Source: CAYXST01 sp964472495 (lineage in GTDB: Bacteria > Patescibacteriota > Minisyncoccia > Portnoybacterales > UBA2143). Taken from it: a DNA stretch of 17,219 bases. The stretch is taken from the NCBI GenBank assembly GCA_964472495.1, contig CAYYLD010000012.1:1-17219 (forward strand), in the 5' to 3' direction. The notes under the pieces are model-generated. The model was not told where the DNA came from and searched no databases. It worked only from the letters and a program-made list of their open reading frames with translations. Shown here piece by piece: positions 5,581-11,895 of this stretch; position 1 is the first letter of the stretch, and each line of letters begins with the position of its first letter. The position numbers were made by a program, and so were the translations under genes.

Positions 5581-7501
5581 ATATATCCAAATTCTTGACT
5601 CTTTTGGCGTGGGTCTGGATAAATTTCTTACGCGGCAAAACTTCATCGCCCATTAAAATGTCAAAAATTTTATCGGCTTCTTTGGCATCTTCAACAGCCA
5701 CTTGTTTCATCACCCGGTTAGCCGGATCCATGGTTGTTTCCCATAATTGGCTGGGATTCATTTCTCCCAAGCCCTTGTAACGCTGGATAGCCACCCCCTC
5801 TTTACCCAAAGAAGAAAGAATTTCTTCCTTGTCGGTCTCGGTATAGCCGTACTCAATCTGCTTGCCTTTTTGTAAACGATAGAGAGGCGGTTGAGCAATA
5901 TAGAGATAACCATGTTCGATGATTTCCGGGAAATAGCGATAGAATAAGGTTAAAAGCAAGGCGCGAATGTGAGCTCCGTCAACGTCGGCATCGGTCATAA
6001 TGATAACCCGATGATATCTCAATTTCTTAATGTCAAATTCTTCAGCAATAGCTGCGCCCAAGGCAATAACCAGGGCCTTAATTTCTTTAGAGCTTAAAGC
6101 CCGGTCTAAACGAACTTTCTCTACGTTGAGAATCTTGCCTCGCAAAGGGAGGATGGCCTGAAAAGCCCGGTCCCGACCCTGTTTGGCACTGCCGCCGGCG
6201 CTATCGCCTTCGACAATATAGATTTCTGATTCAGCCGGGTCGCGGCTGGCGCAATCAGCCAATTTGCCCGGCAAAGCTAATCCTTCTAAAATGCCCTTAC
6301 GAATAACTGTTTCTCGAGCGGCCCGGGCCGCCTTGCGGGCTTTGGCGGCCAAAATGGATTTCTCCATTATTGCTTTGGCATCCGAGGGATTCTTCTCCAA
6401 AAATTCCTCCAAAGCATCGGAAACTACTGCTTCCACAGCCATCCGTACTTCGGGATTACCCAGACGAGCCTTGGTTTGGCCTTCAAACTGGGGCTCTTTT
6501 AATTTGACGCTGATGACGGCCGTTAAACCCTCTCGAACGTCATCACCGCTCAATTTTTCATCGGAATTTTTCAAATAGCTATTCTTGCGGGCATAATCAT
6601 TAAGCGTCCTGGTCAAAGCCGTCCGGAAACCGGTTATATGCATCCCCCCTTCTCCAGTATGAATATTATTGGCAAAACCTTCTTCGTATCCCTGAATATC
6701 ATCAGTATATTGTAAAGCTGCTTCTACCAAAATATCTTCATATTCTCTGGCTACATGGAAAACATGATCATGCTTTGGCTCCTCGTCCCGATTCAAATAA
6801 TTGACATAAGAAATTAAGCCGCTGTCGAAATAGAAATCGTATTTTTTAAATGGTTCTTCTCTCTGGTCACTTACTTTTATCCTCGCTCCCGGAGTCAGAT
6901 AGGCCTGCTGTCTTAAATGTTCTAAAATCTTACGCCAATTGAATTTAATTTCTTTAAAAACTTCCTGGTCCGGGTCAAAGATTACTGTTGTCCCGGTGTG
7001 TTCACATTTACCCTCTCTTTTAACCTTGGCCTTGGCTTTGCCCCGTGAATATTCCTGACTATATTTAGCTCCGTTGCGACAAACTTCCGCCTTCATCCAC
7101 TTAGATAAAGCGCAAACTACCGAAACGCCGACGCCGTGCAAACCGCCGGCGATTTTATAGGACTGACCGCCGAATTTAGCCCCGGCGTGAAGAGTAGTCA
7201 TGACCGTCTCCAGAGCCGACTTCTTAGTTTGGGGATGTTTCTCCACGGGAATCCCTCGGCCATTGTCAGTAATCTTAACTTTTTTATCGGGCAATAAAAT
7301 AACTTCTATCTGATTACAATAACCGGCAATGGCTTCGTCCAGACCATTGTCAACTATTTCCCAAATAAGATGATGGAGACCATCAGAGCCGGTTGAACCA
7401 ATATACATACCCGGCCGGCGACGAACCGGCTCCAGTCCTTCTAAAACATAAATATCCTTGGCTTCGTAAGTTGAATTGTTGTTTTTTTTTCTAACAATCA
7501 T
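5579..7501 (-). CDS. gyrB: DNA gyrase subunit B
   Basis: The 640-residue protein (from the ATG at 7501) has the full GyrB layout. The GHKL ATPase has EIVDNGLDEAIAG, DNGRGIP, GGLHGVG and the tip lysine region QTK. The transducer domain has GLTAVISVKLKEPQFEGQTK. The TOPRIM domain has EGDSAGGSAKQ and DADVDGAHIR, and the C-terminus has RYKGLGEMNPSQLW. It supplies the ATPase half of negative supercoiling. The GQTKARLGN segment is shared with ParE, but length and motifs fit GyrB. The frame stays open upstream to a TTG at 7549, adding 16 residues (to residue KY before MIVRKK). That extension derives from the palindromic element at 7548-7619 and its edge, so the internal ATG is the more likely start. 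No SD supports either. Confidence 0.93.
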   Translation of the reverse strand: MIVRKKNNNSTYEAKDIYVLEGLEPVRRRPGMYIGSTGSDGLHHLIWEIVDNGLDEAIAGYCNQIEVILLPDKKVKITDNGRGIPVEKHPQTKKSALETVMTTLHAGAKFGGQSYKIAGGLHGVGVSVVCALSKWMKAEVCRNGAKYSQEYSRGKAKAKVKREGKCEHTGTTVIFDPDQEVFKEIKFNWRKILEHLRQQAYLTPGARIKVSDQREEPFKKYDFYFDSGLISYVNYLNRDEEPKHDHVFHVAREYEDILVEAALQYTDDIQGYEEGFANNIHTGEGGMHITGFRTALTRTLNDYARKNSYLKNSDEKLSGDDVREGLTAVISVKLKEPQFEGQTKARLGNPEVRMAVEAVVSDALEEFLEKNPSDAKAIMEKSILAAKARKAARAARETVIRKGILEGLALPGKLADCASRDPAESEIYIVEGDSAGGSAKQGRDRAFQAILPLRGKILNVEKVRLDRALSSKEIKALVIALGAAIAEEFDIKKLRYHRVIIMTDADVDGAHIRALLLTLFYRYFPEIIEHGYLYIAQPPLYRLQKGKQIEYGYTETDKEEILSSLGKEGVAIQRYKGLGEMNPSQLWETTMDPANRVMKQVAVEDAKEADKIFDILMGDEVLPRKKFIQTHAKRVKNLDI

Positions 7502-7547
7502 ATATTTCCAAGAACGTTTCCAAGGGCATCCTTTTTGGCTAAACTCC

Positions 7548-7619
7548 AAAGGGTCGCCCCTTCGGACACGCCCTCCCGCCTCTGGCGGAAGGGCGTGGTC
7601 CTCAATGGCAACCCTTTTT
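7548..7619. repeat. Palindromic element C in the pheT-gyrB spacer
   Basis: The left arm 7548-7580 and right arm 7584-7619 form an imperfect hairpin with the loop TCT at 7581-7583. The inner part is CACGCCCTCCCGCC / GGCGGAAGGGCGTG; the outer arms start with AAAGGGT and end with ACCCTTT. It fills the whole spacer and touches the pheT stop codon. The outer arm recurs, inverted, inside pheT at 8754-8781. Confidence 0.8.
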
Positions 7620-9837
7620 ATTTTCTTACCTGCCAGCCGCCTTCTTCCTCCAAGGCCTTAATAATCTTTTCCTGCAGCTTATTAATCTCCCCTTCAGTTA
7701 AAGTATGGTCATCGGCTTGATAAATAATATGAAAAGCCAAATTCTTTTTACCTTGAGGAATGCCTTCTCCTTCATAAATATCAAATAAATCAATGTCGCG
7801 AATCAGGCGACCGCCGGTCGCATGGATCAAATTAAGCACCTCAACCACTTTAGTTCCCGGCTCAACCAAAAGAGCGATATCGCGGACGACGGCCGGATAT
7901 CTAGAAGGCGGCAGATAAATTCTTTCTTCGGTAGCCAACTCAACCAGTTTATCAAAATCAAGCTTGAAACCGGCCACTCCTGATTTAATCCCCAAATTAT
8001 TTAAAACTGGTCTGTCTGTTTCAGCTAGCCAACCGATAATCTGCTGGCCAACTTTTATCTCGGCTCGCCTGTCAGGTTGACAAAAAGCCGGTACGGCTGA
8101 ATTTTCAGTCAAGGCATCATCATACCAAATATCGCTGATTCCCAATTTCTGCAAAAGCGAATCAATGACTCCTTTAAGGCGATAGAATTCTTGGGCTTGA
8201 TTTGATTGGTCAGCTAAAGAAATAACCCCAGCTAATCTTTTCCTCTGGTTAATTTCTTTAAGAGAAGCTTCTTTCCAAAAAGTTCGGCCGACTTCAAACA
8301 ACCTGATTTCTTCAAAATATTTCTTGTTCTCCCTGATATTCTTGATTAAATTAACGGCTAATTCCGGCCGGAGATATTTCTGTTCCTGGCTAACCGGATT
8401 AGCCACTTCAATTATTTTGGAACCTTTCAGTTTAAAATCAGTGATATCTTTTTCGGAGATGAAAGAGTAATTATAGACCTCGCTGAAGCCCAGATTGACC
8501 AGAATCTCTCTAATCTTATTTTGATAAATTAAATCTTCGTTTCTGACTGGCGGAATAAGAGCTGCTTCCGGCAGTCGGCTGGGAATTTTTTCAAAACCAT
8601 AGATGCGCCCAATTTCTTCAATCAAATCTTCGGGCATAGTTACGTCCAGTCGCCGCGTCGGCACCGTCACCTGGAAAGATTCAATTAAAGGGCGTGCCTC
8701 TCGACCACGCCCTTGCTTCGCAAGGGCGTGGAATCTCGAGGCACGCCCTCCTTGTGTCCGAAAGGGCGACCCTTGGACCACGAACCCCAATTTTTCCAAA
8801 ATATTCTTTATCTCTTTAGCCGGAATATCAACGCCTAGTAAATCTGCTACCTGTTTAATTCCTAACTTTATTTTTTTAGGCCTGACCTTATTCGGATAAA
8901 AATCAATTGTTCCTTTGACAGCTTGACCGCCGGCTATTTCTTGAATTAAGTAAGTGGCCATAGTCATCGCTTCTTCAGTCAAATTAGGGTCCAATTCGTG
9001 TTCATAACGCCAAGAAGCATCGGTCTCTAATTTCAACTGCCGAGAACCTTGCCTGATAATCCGGGGCGAGAAATTAGCTGCCTCCAAAATAACCCGTTTG
9101 GTTTGTTGATTGATGCCCGGACCCTGACCGCCTTTAATCCCGGCTACGCAGACCGGTTTTTTTTCATCGGCGATAACCAAAACATTTTCATCTAAATCAT
9201 ATTTTTCGTTATCCAAAGTAGTAATTTTTTCGCCCTTGTCAGCCCGCCGAACAATAATCTTTTTGGATTTAAGGGCATGCCTCGAGATTCCACGATCTTT
9301 CGCCTTCGGCGAAAGGTCGTGTTCGAGAGGCATGCCCTTAGTTTCCAATTTGTCGGCATCAAAAGCGTGCAAGGGCTGACCGGTCTCTAACATAACGTAA
9401 TTAGCAATATCAACAATATTGCTAATCGGCCGTAAACCGCATACTTTCAACCGTTCCTGCATCCATTGGGGTGACGGACCTACTTTGACATCGACTAAAA
9501 CACCAGCCGTATAACGCGGGCAAAGATTTTTATCTTTAACTTTTACCTGAACCAGATTCTTAATTGATTCTTTCTGACTGACTTTGATTTTCTTGCTGTA
9601 ATCAACCGGTTCAAAAGGATACTTAAGCAAAGCAGCGATTTCCCGCGCCAAACCTACATAGCTTAAGCAATCATGGGCCCGGTTGGGCAAAACTTCAACA
9701 TCCAAAAGATAATCTGTCCCCTGTTTATTGACTACCTCGGTTTCAAAAGAATGCCTGGTCAACAAATCAGCCAGTTCTTCGGGCACTGGCAATTTTTTCT
9801 TGAAAAGAGATTGAAGCCAATTATAGGATATTTTCAT
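7618..9837 (-). CDS. pheT: Phenylalanyl-tRNA synthetase beta subunit, short form, with two in-frame palindrome-derived insertions
   Basis: The 739-residue protein has the PheT core: B1 N-terminus (MKISYNWLQSLF), the B3/B4 editing region (CPRYTAGVLVDVKVGPSPQWMQ, LRPISNIVDIANYVMLETGQPLHAFD), the B5 domain (VTVPTRRLDVTMPEDLIEEIGRIYGFE), the catalytic-like domain, and a C-terminal anticodon-binding FDX-ACB domain (PPSRYPAVVRDIALLV). The EMAP II-like OB domain that normally follows the first ~40 residues is missing, so this is a short form. Two stretches have no place in the family: ~22 residues between HAFDADKLETK and KSKKIIVRRA, and ~33 residues between NILEKLGFVV and FQVTVPTRRL. Both are exact translations of palindromic repeats (9270-9340 and 8689-8781). 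The gene follows pheS in the same operon. Confidence 0.95.
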   Translation of the reverse strand: MKISYNWLQSLFKKKLPVPEELADLLTRHSFETEVVNKQGTDYLLDVEVLPNRAHDCLSYVGLAREIAALLKYPFEPVDYSKKIKVSQKESIKNLVQVKVKDKNLCPRYTAGVLVDVKVGPSPQWMQERLKVCGLRPISNIVDIANYVMLETGQPLHAFDADKLETKGMPLEHDLSPKAKDRGISRHALKSKKIIVRRADKGEKITTLDNEKYDLDENVLVIADEKKPVCVAGIKGGQGPGINQQTKRVILEAANFSPRIIRQGSRQLKLETDASWRYEHELDPNLTEEAMTMATYLIQEIAGGQAVKGTIDFYPNKVRPKKIKLGIKQVADLLGVDIPAKEIKNILEKLGFVVQGSPFRTQGGRASRFHALAKQGRGREARPLIESFQVTVPTRRLDVTMPEDLIEEIGRIYGFEKIPSRLPEAALIPPVRNEDLIYQNKIREILVNLGFSEVYNYSFISEKDITDFKLKGSKIIEVANPVSQEQKYLRPELAVNLIKNIRENKKYFEEIRLFEVGRTFWKEASLKEINQRKRLAGVISLADQSNQAQEFYRLKGVIDSLLQKLGISDIWYDDALTENSAVPAFCQPDRRAEIKVGQQIIGWLAETDRPVLNNLGIKSGVAGFKLDFDKLVELATEERIYLPPSRYPAVVRDIALLVEPGTKVVEVLNLIHATGGRLIRDIDLFDIYEGEGIPQGKKNLAFHIIYQADDHTLTEGEINKLQEKIIKALEEEGGWQVRK
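8689..8749. repeat. Palindromic element B inside pheT
   Basis: Arms 8689-8716 and 8720-8749 are complementary throughout except for a few bases at a 2-base bulge; the loop is TTC. The arm contains TGCCTCGAGATTCCACG, the same sequence as the left arm of element A at 9270-9340 but in the opposite orientation. The minus strand is translated in frame as GGRASRFHALAKQGRGREA and on into RPL, in a loop of the B5 domain. Confidence 0.9.
8754..8781. repeat. Small hairpin B' next to element B, inside pheT
   Basis: GTGTCC-GAAAGGG and CCCTTGGACCAC pair around CGA. It is nearly identical to the inverted left arm of element C (7548-7580), so it looks like a half-element joined to element B. It is translated as the QGSPFRTQ segment just ahead of the element B insertion. 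Confidence 0.75.
9270..9340. repeat. Palindromic element A inside pheT
   Basis: The left arm 9270-9304 and right arm 9308-9340 pair around TTC (GCC-TTC-GGC tip), with a bulge at GAGATTC like that of element B. The ends are TAAGGGCATGCCTC and GAGGCATGCCCTTA. The minus strand is translated in frame as GMPLEHDLSPKAKDRGISRH followed by AL, between strands of the B3/B4 domain that are normally joined by a short turn. Confidence 0.9.
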
Positions 9838-9850
9838 AATATCTTTACTG

Positions 9851-9899
9851 CCTGAGCGAGCGAAGCGAGTCGAAGGCTAAACATTTCGACAAGCTCGGG
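9851..9899. repeat. Nested hairpin in the pheS-pheT spacer
   Basis: CCTGAGC (9851-9857) pairs with GCTCGGG (9893-9899), and GTCGAA (9869-9874) pairs with TTCGAC (9885-9890). It fills most of the 69-base spacer. Sequences of this GAGCGAAGCGAG / TCGACAAGCTC type are a different family from elements A-E. Confidence 0.55.
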
Positions 9900-9906
9900 A
9901 AATATT

Positions 9907-10884
9907 TTAGAATTGGTTTAAAAATCTTAAATCACCCGAATAAAATAATCTGATATCGTCAATTTTGTATTTAAGCATGGCTAAACGCTCCAAGCCGACA
10001 CCAAAGGCAAAACCCTGCCATTTCCTTAAAGGGTAACCAACTTCTTTAAAAACATTCTGGTGAACCATGCCGGCGCCCATAATTTCCAGCCAATTCTTTT
10101 TTTTATCTTTGATATCCACTTCAAAACTGGGTTCGGTAAAAGGGAAATAACCGGGCCGCAAGCGCATTTTCACCTCTGGTCCGAAAAACTGCTTTAAAAA
10201 TTCCTCAACGATTCCTTTAAAATGAACCATCGAAATATCTCGACCGACCATTAACCCTTCGGTCTGGTAAAATTGGACATCATGCGAAGCATCGGTTGCC
10301 TCATGACGGAAACAGCGACCGGGGACAATAATCCGCAAAGGGGGCTGATGCTTTTCCATATAGCGGGCTTGCATCGGCGAAGTATGAGTTCGCAAAAGTA
10401 AATCAATATCTTTTAGCCAAAAAGTGTCCCATAAATCTCTGGCTGGATGGTCTTTAGGAATATTCAGAGCGTCAAAATTGTAATATTCGTTCTCTATTTC
10501 CGGGCCCTCAACCACTGAAAAACCCATTGATTGGAAGATATCTTCTACTTGTCGCTGGGCTAAACTAATTGGATGAGGATGCCCCTCTGGCGGTCGCAGA
10601 CCCGGCGCGCTGACGTCAATCCAGCCCTTCCCTTTAGCTGAACCGGACTGGCCAGAAAACTCTCTGTCTTTCGTTTTAATCGCCTCATCAATTTCTTTTT
10701 TAAATTGGTTAGCTAACTGGCCTTTTTCTCTCCGTTCTTTGTCGGGTAAATCTTTCAGGGAACGCAAAACCTTAGTCAATTCACCTTTGCGGCCAAGATA
10801 TCGACGATAAATTTGCTCAAGCTTTTTTAAATCTTTGGTCTGAGCTATTTCTTTTAGAGCTTTTTCTTTAATTTGATTAAACAT
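9907..10884 (-). CDS. pheS: Phenylalanyl-tRNA synthetase alpha subunit
   Basis: The 325-residue protein has the class II catalytic domain. Motif 2 lies in PGRCFRHEATDASHDVQFYQTEG and motif 3 in WQGFAFGVGLERLAMLKY. The Phe pocket segment PSFEVDI is present, and HPISLAQRQVEDIF precedes the catalytic core. An N-terminal coiled-coil arm (about residues 1-85: ALKEIAQTKDLKKLEQIYRRY...) should contact tRNA. With PheT it forms an (alpha-beta)2 enzyme that charges tRNA-Phe. The gene begins 3 bases after the membrane protein gene and is followed by pheT after a hairpin-filled spacer. Confidence 0.97.
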   Translation of the reverse strand: MFNQIKEKALKEIAQTKDLKKLEQIYRRYLGRKGELTKVLRSLKDLPDKERREKGQLANQFKKEIDEAIKTKDREFSGQSGSAKGKGWIDVSAPGLRPPEGHPHPISLAQRQVEDIFQSMGFSVVEGPEIENEYYNFDALNIPKDHPARDLWDTFWLKDIDLLLRTHTSPMQARYMEKHQPPLRIIVPGRCFRHEATDASHDVQFYQTEGLMVGRDISMVHFKGIVEEFLKQFFGPEVKMRLRPGYFPFTEPSFEVDIKDKKKNWLEIMGAGMVHQNVFKEVGYPLRKWQGFAFGVGLERLAMLKYKIDDIRLFYSGDLRFLNQF

Positions 10885-10887
10885 AAA

Positions 10888-11280
10888 CTATCTTTTAGCC
10901 AGCCACCATTCAGCCAGACTGACTATCCCGACTAAAATTATCAAATGCCACCAAGCTAAGAGGCGTTGGCTCTGTAAGATTAAAACACTGGTTAAAATTG
11001 AGCTCAAGAGGAGAGCTTGCCGAAAAGAAATTTCTAACTGGCGGCTAAGCCGACCGTTTGATGTCCTTTGGCGGAGAATTCTCCTCTGGGAAAACCATCT
11101 GACAGCCAGGCCAATTAAAGTAAGCAAGCCGGTCGCCGCAATAAACAAACTCAGATAAAAGAGAGTCAGAATAAGGCAGCCAGCCGAAAAGGGATTGAAG
11201 TAAATTAAAATAGCCGCTAAGCAGGCGCTGGCTAATAAAGTAGCTAAAACTAATCCCGCTAATAAAACCGAGAGATTCAT
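10888..11280 (-). CDS. Small membrane protein, four predicted helices, unknown function
   Basis: The 130-residue protein is very hydrophobic, with likely transmembrane helices at about 4-29, 37-62, 90-106 and 110-127. A basic, cytosolic-looking loop (SQRRILRQRTSNGRLSRQ, 69-86) separates the two pairs. I do not recognise a named family. It is the first gene of the operon with pheS, pheT and gyrB, 3 bases before pheS, and has its own promoter 23 bases upstream; there is no SD. A membrane protein in front of pheS is odd for most bacteria. The close spacing suggests co-translation rather than shared function. Confidence 0.8.
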   Translation of the reverse strand: MNLSVLLAGLVLATLLASACLAAILIYFNPFSAGCLILTLFYLSLFIAATGLLTLIGLAVRWFSQRRILRQRTSNGRLSRQLEISFRQALLLSSILTSVLILQSQRLLAWWHLIILVGIVSLAEWWLAKR

Positions 11281-11302
11281 AACAAGAAGATACTTTATCT
11301 AT

Positions 11303-11331
11303 ATTTTACCCTATTTAGCCAGACAAGGCAA
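11303..11331 (-). promoter_or_regulatory. Promoter of the membrane protein-pheS-pheT-gyrB operon
   Basis: On the minus strand TTGCCT (11331-11326) and TAAAAT (11308-11303) are separated by exactly 17 bases. The start near 11296 gives a short leader of about 16 bases without SD. Confidence 0.6.
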
Positions 11332-11333
11332 TA

Positions 11334-11423
11334 TTACGGGGCGTTACGGGGCGTTATCCGGGGCGTCCCTTTTTACTACGCCCTTTTGCAAAAGGGCGTA
11401 GTAAAAAGGGACGCCCCGGATAA
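11334..11423. repeat. Element D: perfect 70-bp palindrome preceded by tandem 10-mers
   Basis: Bases 11354-11388 and 11389-11423 are exact reverse complements with no loop (centre TTTTG|CAAAA; ends TTATCCGGGGCG / CGCCCCGGATAA). The outer arm equals that of element E (4237-4273), and the inner part TACGCCCTTTTG is the element core. Two tandem copies of TTACGGGGCG (11334-11353) lead into it. It lies between divergent promoters, one for the pheS operon and one for the tRNA operon. Confidence 0.95.
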
Positions 11424-11440
11424 AAGGATGTAATTTTAGC

Positions 11441-11469
11441 TTGCCACATCTTAAAAAACCATTTATAAT
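11441..11469 (+). promoter_or_regulatory. Promoter of the tRNA operon
   Basis: TTGCCA (11441-11446) and a perfect TATAAT (11464-11469) have a 17-base spacer. The expected start (11475-11478) coincides with base 1 of the first tRNA at 11475, so the primary transcript would have little or no 5' leader. Confidence 0.8.
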
Positions 11470-11474
11470 ACCCC

Positions 11475-11545
11475 TGCGGGGTGGAGAAGTAGTATCTCGT
11501 GAGGCCCATAACCTCAAGACCCGGGTGCAACTCCCGGTCCCGCAA
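11475..11545 (+). tRNA. tRNA-Met (CAT), probably the initiator, with unusual loops
   Basis: A full cloverleaf is visible. The acceptor is TGCGGGG/TCCCGCA, the D stem GAGA/TCTC, the anticodon stem TGAGG/CCTCA with loop CCCATAA, the T stem CCGGG/CCCGG, and the discriminator A with no encoded CCA. The overall pattern (GGGGTGGAGAAG...CTCG...CATAACC) is that of bacterial initiator tRNA. Oddities: U1-A72 is paired where initiators usually have a mismatch; position 33 is C, not U; the D loop is only AGTAGTA and lacks the GG pair; and the T loop is TGCAACT with G in place of U55. The anticodon stem has AGG/CCT instead of three G-C pairs. Confidence 0.8.
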
Positions 11546-11552
11546 CTCGCAT

Positions 11553-11625
11553 GGCGGTGTAGCTCAGTGGTTAGAGCAGCGGAATCATAATCCGCGTGTC
11601 GGGGGTTCAAATCCCTCCACCGCTA
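11553..11625 (+). tRNA. tRNA with CAT anticodon: elongator Met, or Ile2 (lysidine type)
   Basis: The cloverleaf is regular: acceptor GGCGGTG/CACCGCT (with G1-U72), D arm GCTC-AGTGGTTA-GAGC, anticodon stem GCGGA/TCCGC with loop ATCATAA (anticodon CAT), and T arm GGGGG-TTCAAAT-CCCTC. The discriminator is A and no CCA is encoded. Sequence alone does not separate elongator Met from the Ile2 tRNA that needs TilS lysidine. It starts 7 bases behind the first tRNA. Confidence 0.92.
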
Positions 11626-11631
11626 CTAAAT

Positions 11632-11707
11632 GGAGCCGTAGCTTAGCCCGGTTTAAAGCGTCTGCCTGTCACGCAGAAGATCGTGGGTTCAAATCCCATC
11701 GGCTCCG
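11632..11707 (+). tRNA. tRNA-Asp (GTC)
   Basis: The acceptor is GGAGCCG/CGGCTCC with discriminator G, the D stem GCTT/AAGC, and the anticodon stem TCTGC/GCAGA with loop CTGTCAC (anticodon GTC). The T arm has loop TTCAAAT. No CCA is encoded. If, as GatCAB suggests, this organism lacks an asparaginyl synthetase, a GatCAB partner could be Asp-tRNA-Asn; this tRNA itself reads Asp codons. It is the last tRNA of the operon. Confidence 0.95.
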
Positions 11708-11709
11708 CA

Positions 11710-11742
11710 TTGTCCGTATTTGTACAGATTTGTAGATATTTG
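11710..11742 (+). repeat. Direct repeat R1, left copy (after tRNA-Asp)
   Basis: A 33-base sequence starting TTGTCCGTATTTG, identical to 12696-12728. It is internally periodic: ATTTG recurs every 10 bases (three units in both copies, a fourth in this one at about 11748). It begins 3 bases after the tRNA-Asp gene and is followed by a terminator hairpin, as is the right copy. Confidence 0.9.
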
Positions 11743-11755
11743 ATTGTATTTGATA

Positions 11756-11790
11756 AAAAGAACAGAAATTTTCTGTTCTTTTCTATTTTT
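11756..11790 (+). terminator. Terminator of the tRNA operon
   Basis: AAAAGAACAGAAA (11756-11768) pairs with TTTCTGTTCTTTT (11770-11782); the innermost pairs must open to form a loop. A T-rich run follows (to 11790). Confidence 0.8.
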
Positions 11791-11802
11791 AAATCAAAGC
11801 TA

Positions 11803-11831
11803 TTGACTTTTTCATTCATTTTATATACTAT
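11803..11831 (+). promoter_or_regulatory. Promoter of the 215-residue unknown gene
   Basis: TTGACT (11803-11808) is followed after 17 bases by TACTAT (11826-11831); TATACT at 11824-11829 is an alternative -10 with a 15-base spacer. The leader carries a GGGGTGCGCCCC hairpin and the SD AAGGAGG at 11884-11890. Confidence 0.55.
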
Positions 11832-11895
11832 AAACAATAATATTAACAAGAACATTAACAAGGGGTGCGCCCCGCAAAACAGAAAGGAGGAAGGT

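Noticed and set aside
6264..6578. Plus-strand frame of 104 codons inside gyrB
   Set aside because: Antisense to conserved gyrase sequence; no SD or promoter.
7561..7619. Element C as terminator of pheT
   Set aside because: On the minus strand the stem is not followed by a T-tract, and gyrB has no promoter of its own visible behind it, so readthrough is expected.
11354..11423. Perfect palindrome as an ordinary terminator
   Set aside because: No gene ends into it; it lies between two divergent promoters and has no T-tract beyond the stem.
11344..11610. Open frames of 63-88 codons on the minus strand over the perfect palindrome and the tRNA genes
   Set aside because: They are antisense to tRNA genes and repeat DNA; no SD and no protein-like sequence.
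11683..11895. Upstream extension of the 215-residue gene into the tRNA-Asp region
   Set aside because: It would cross the tRNA, its terminator and the gene's own promoter; the ATG at 11896 has a strong SD.
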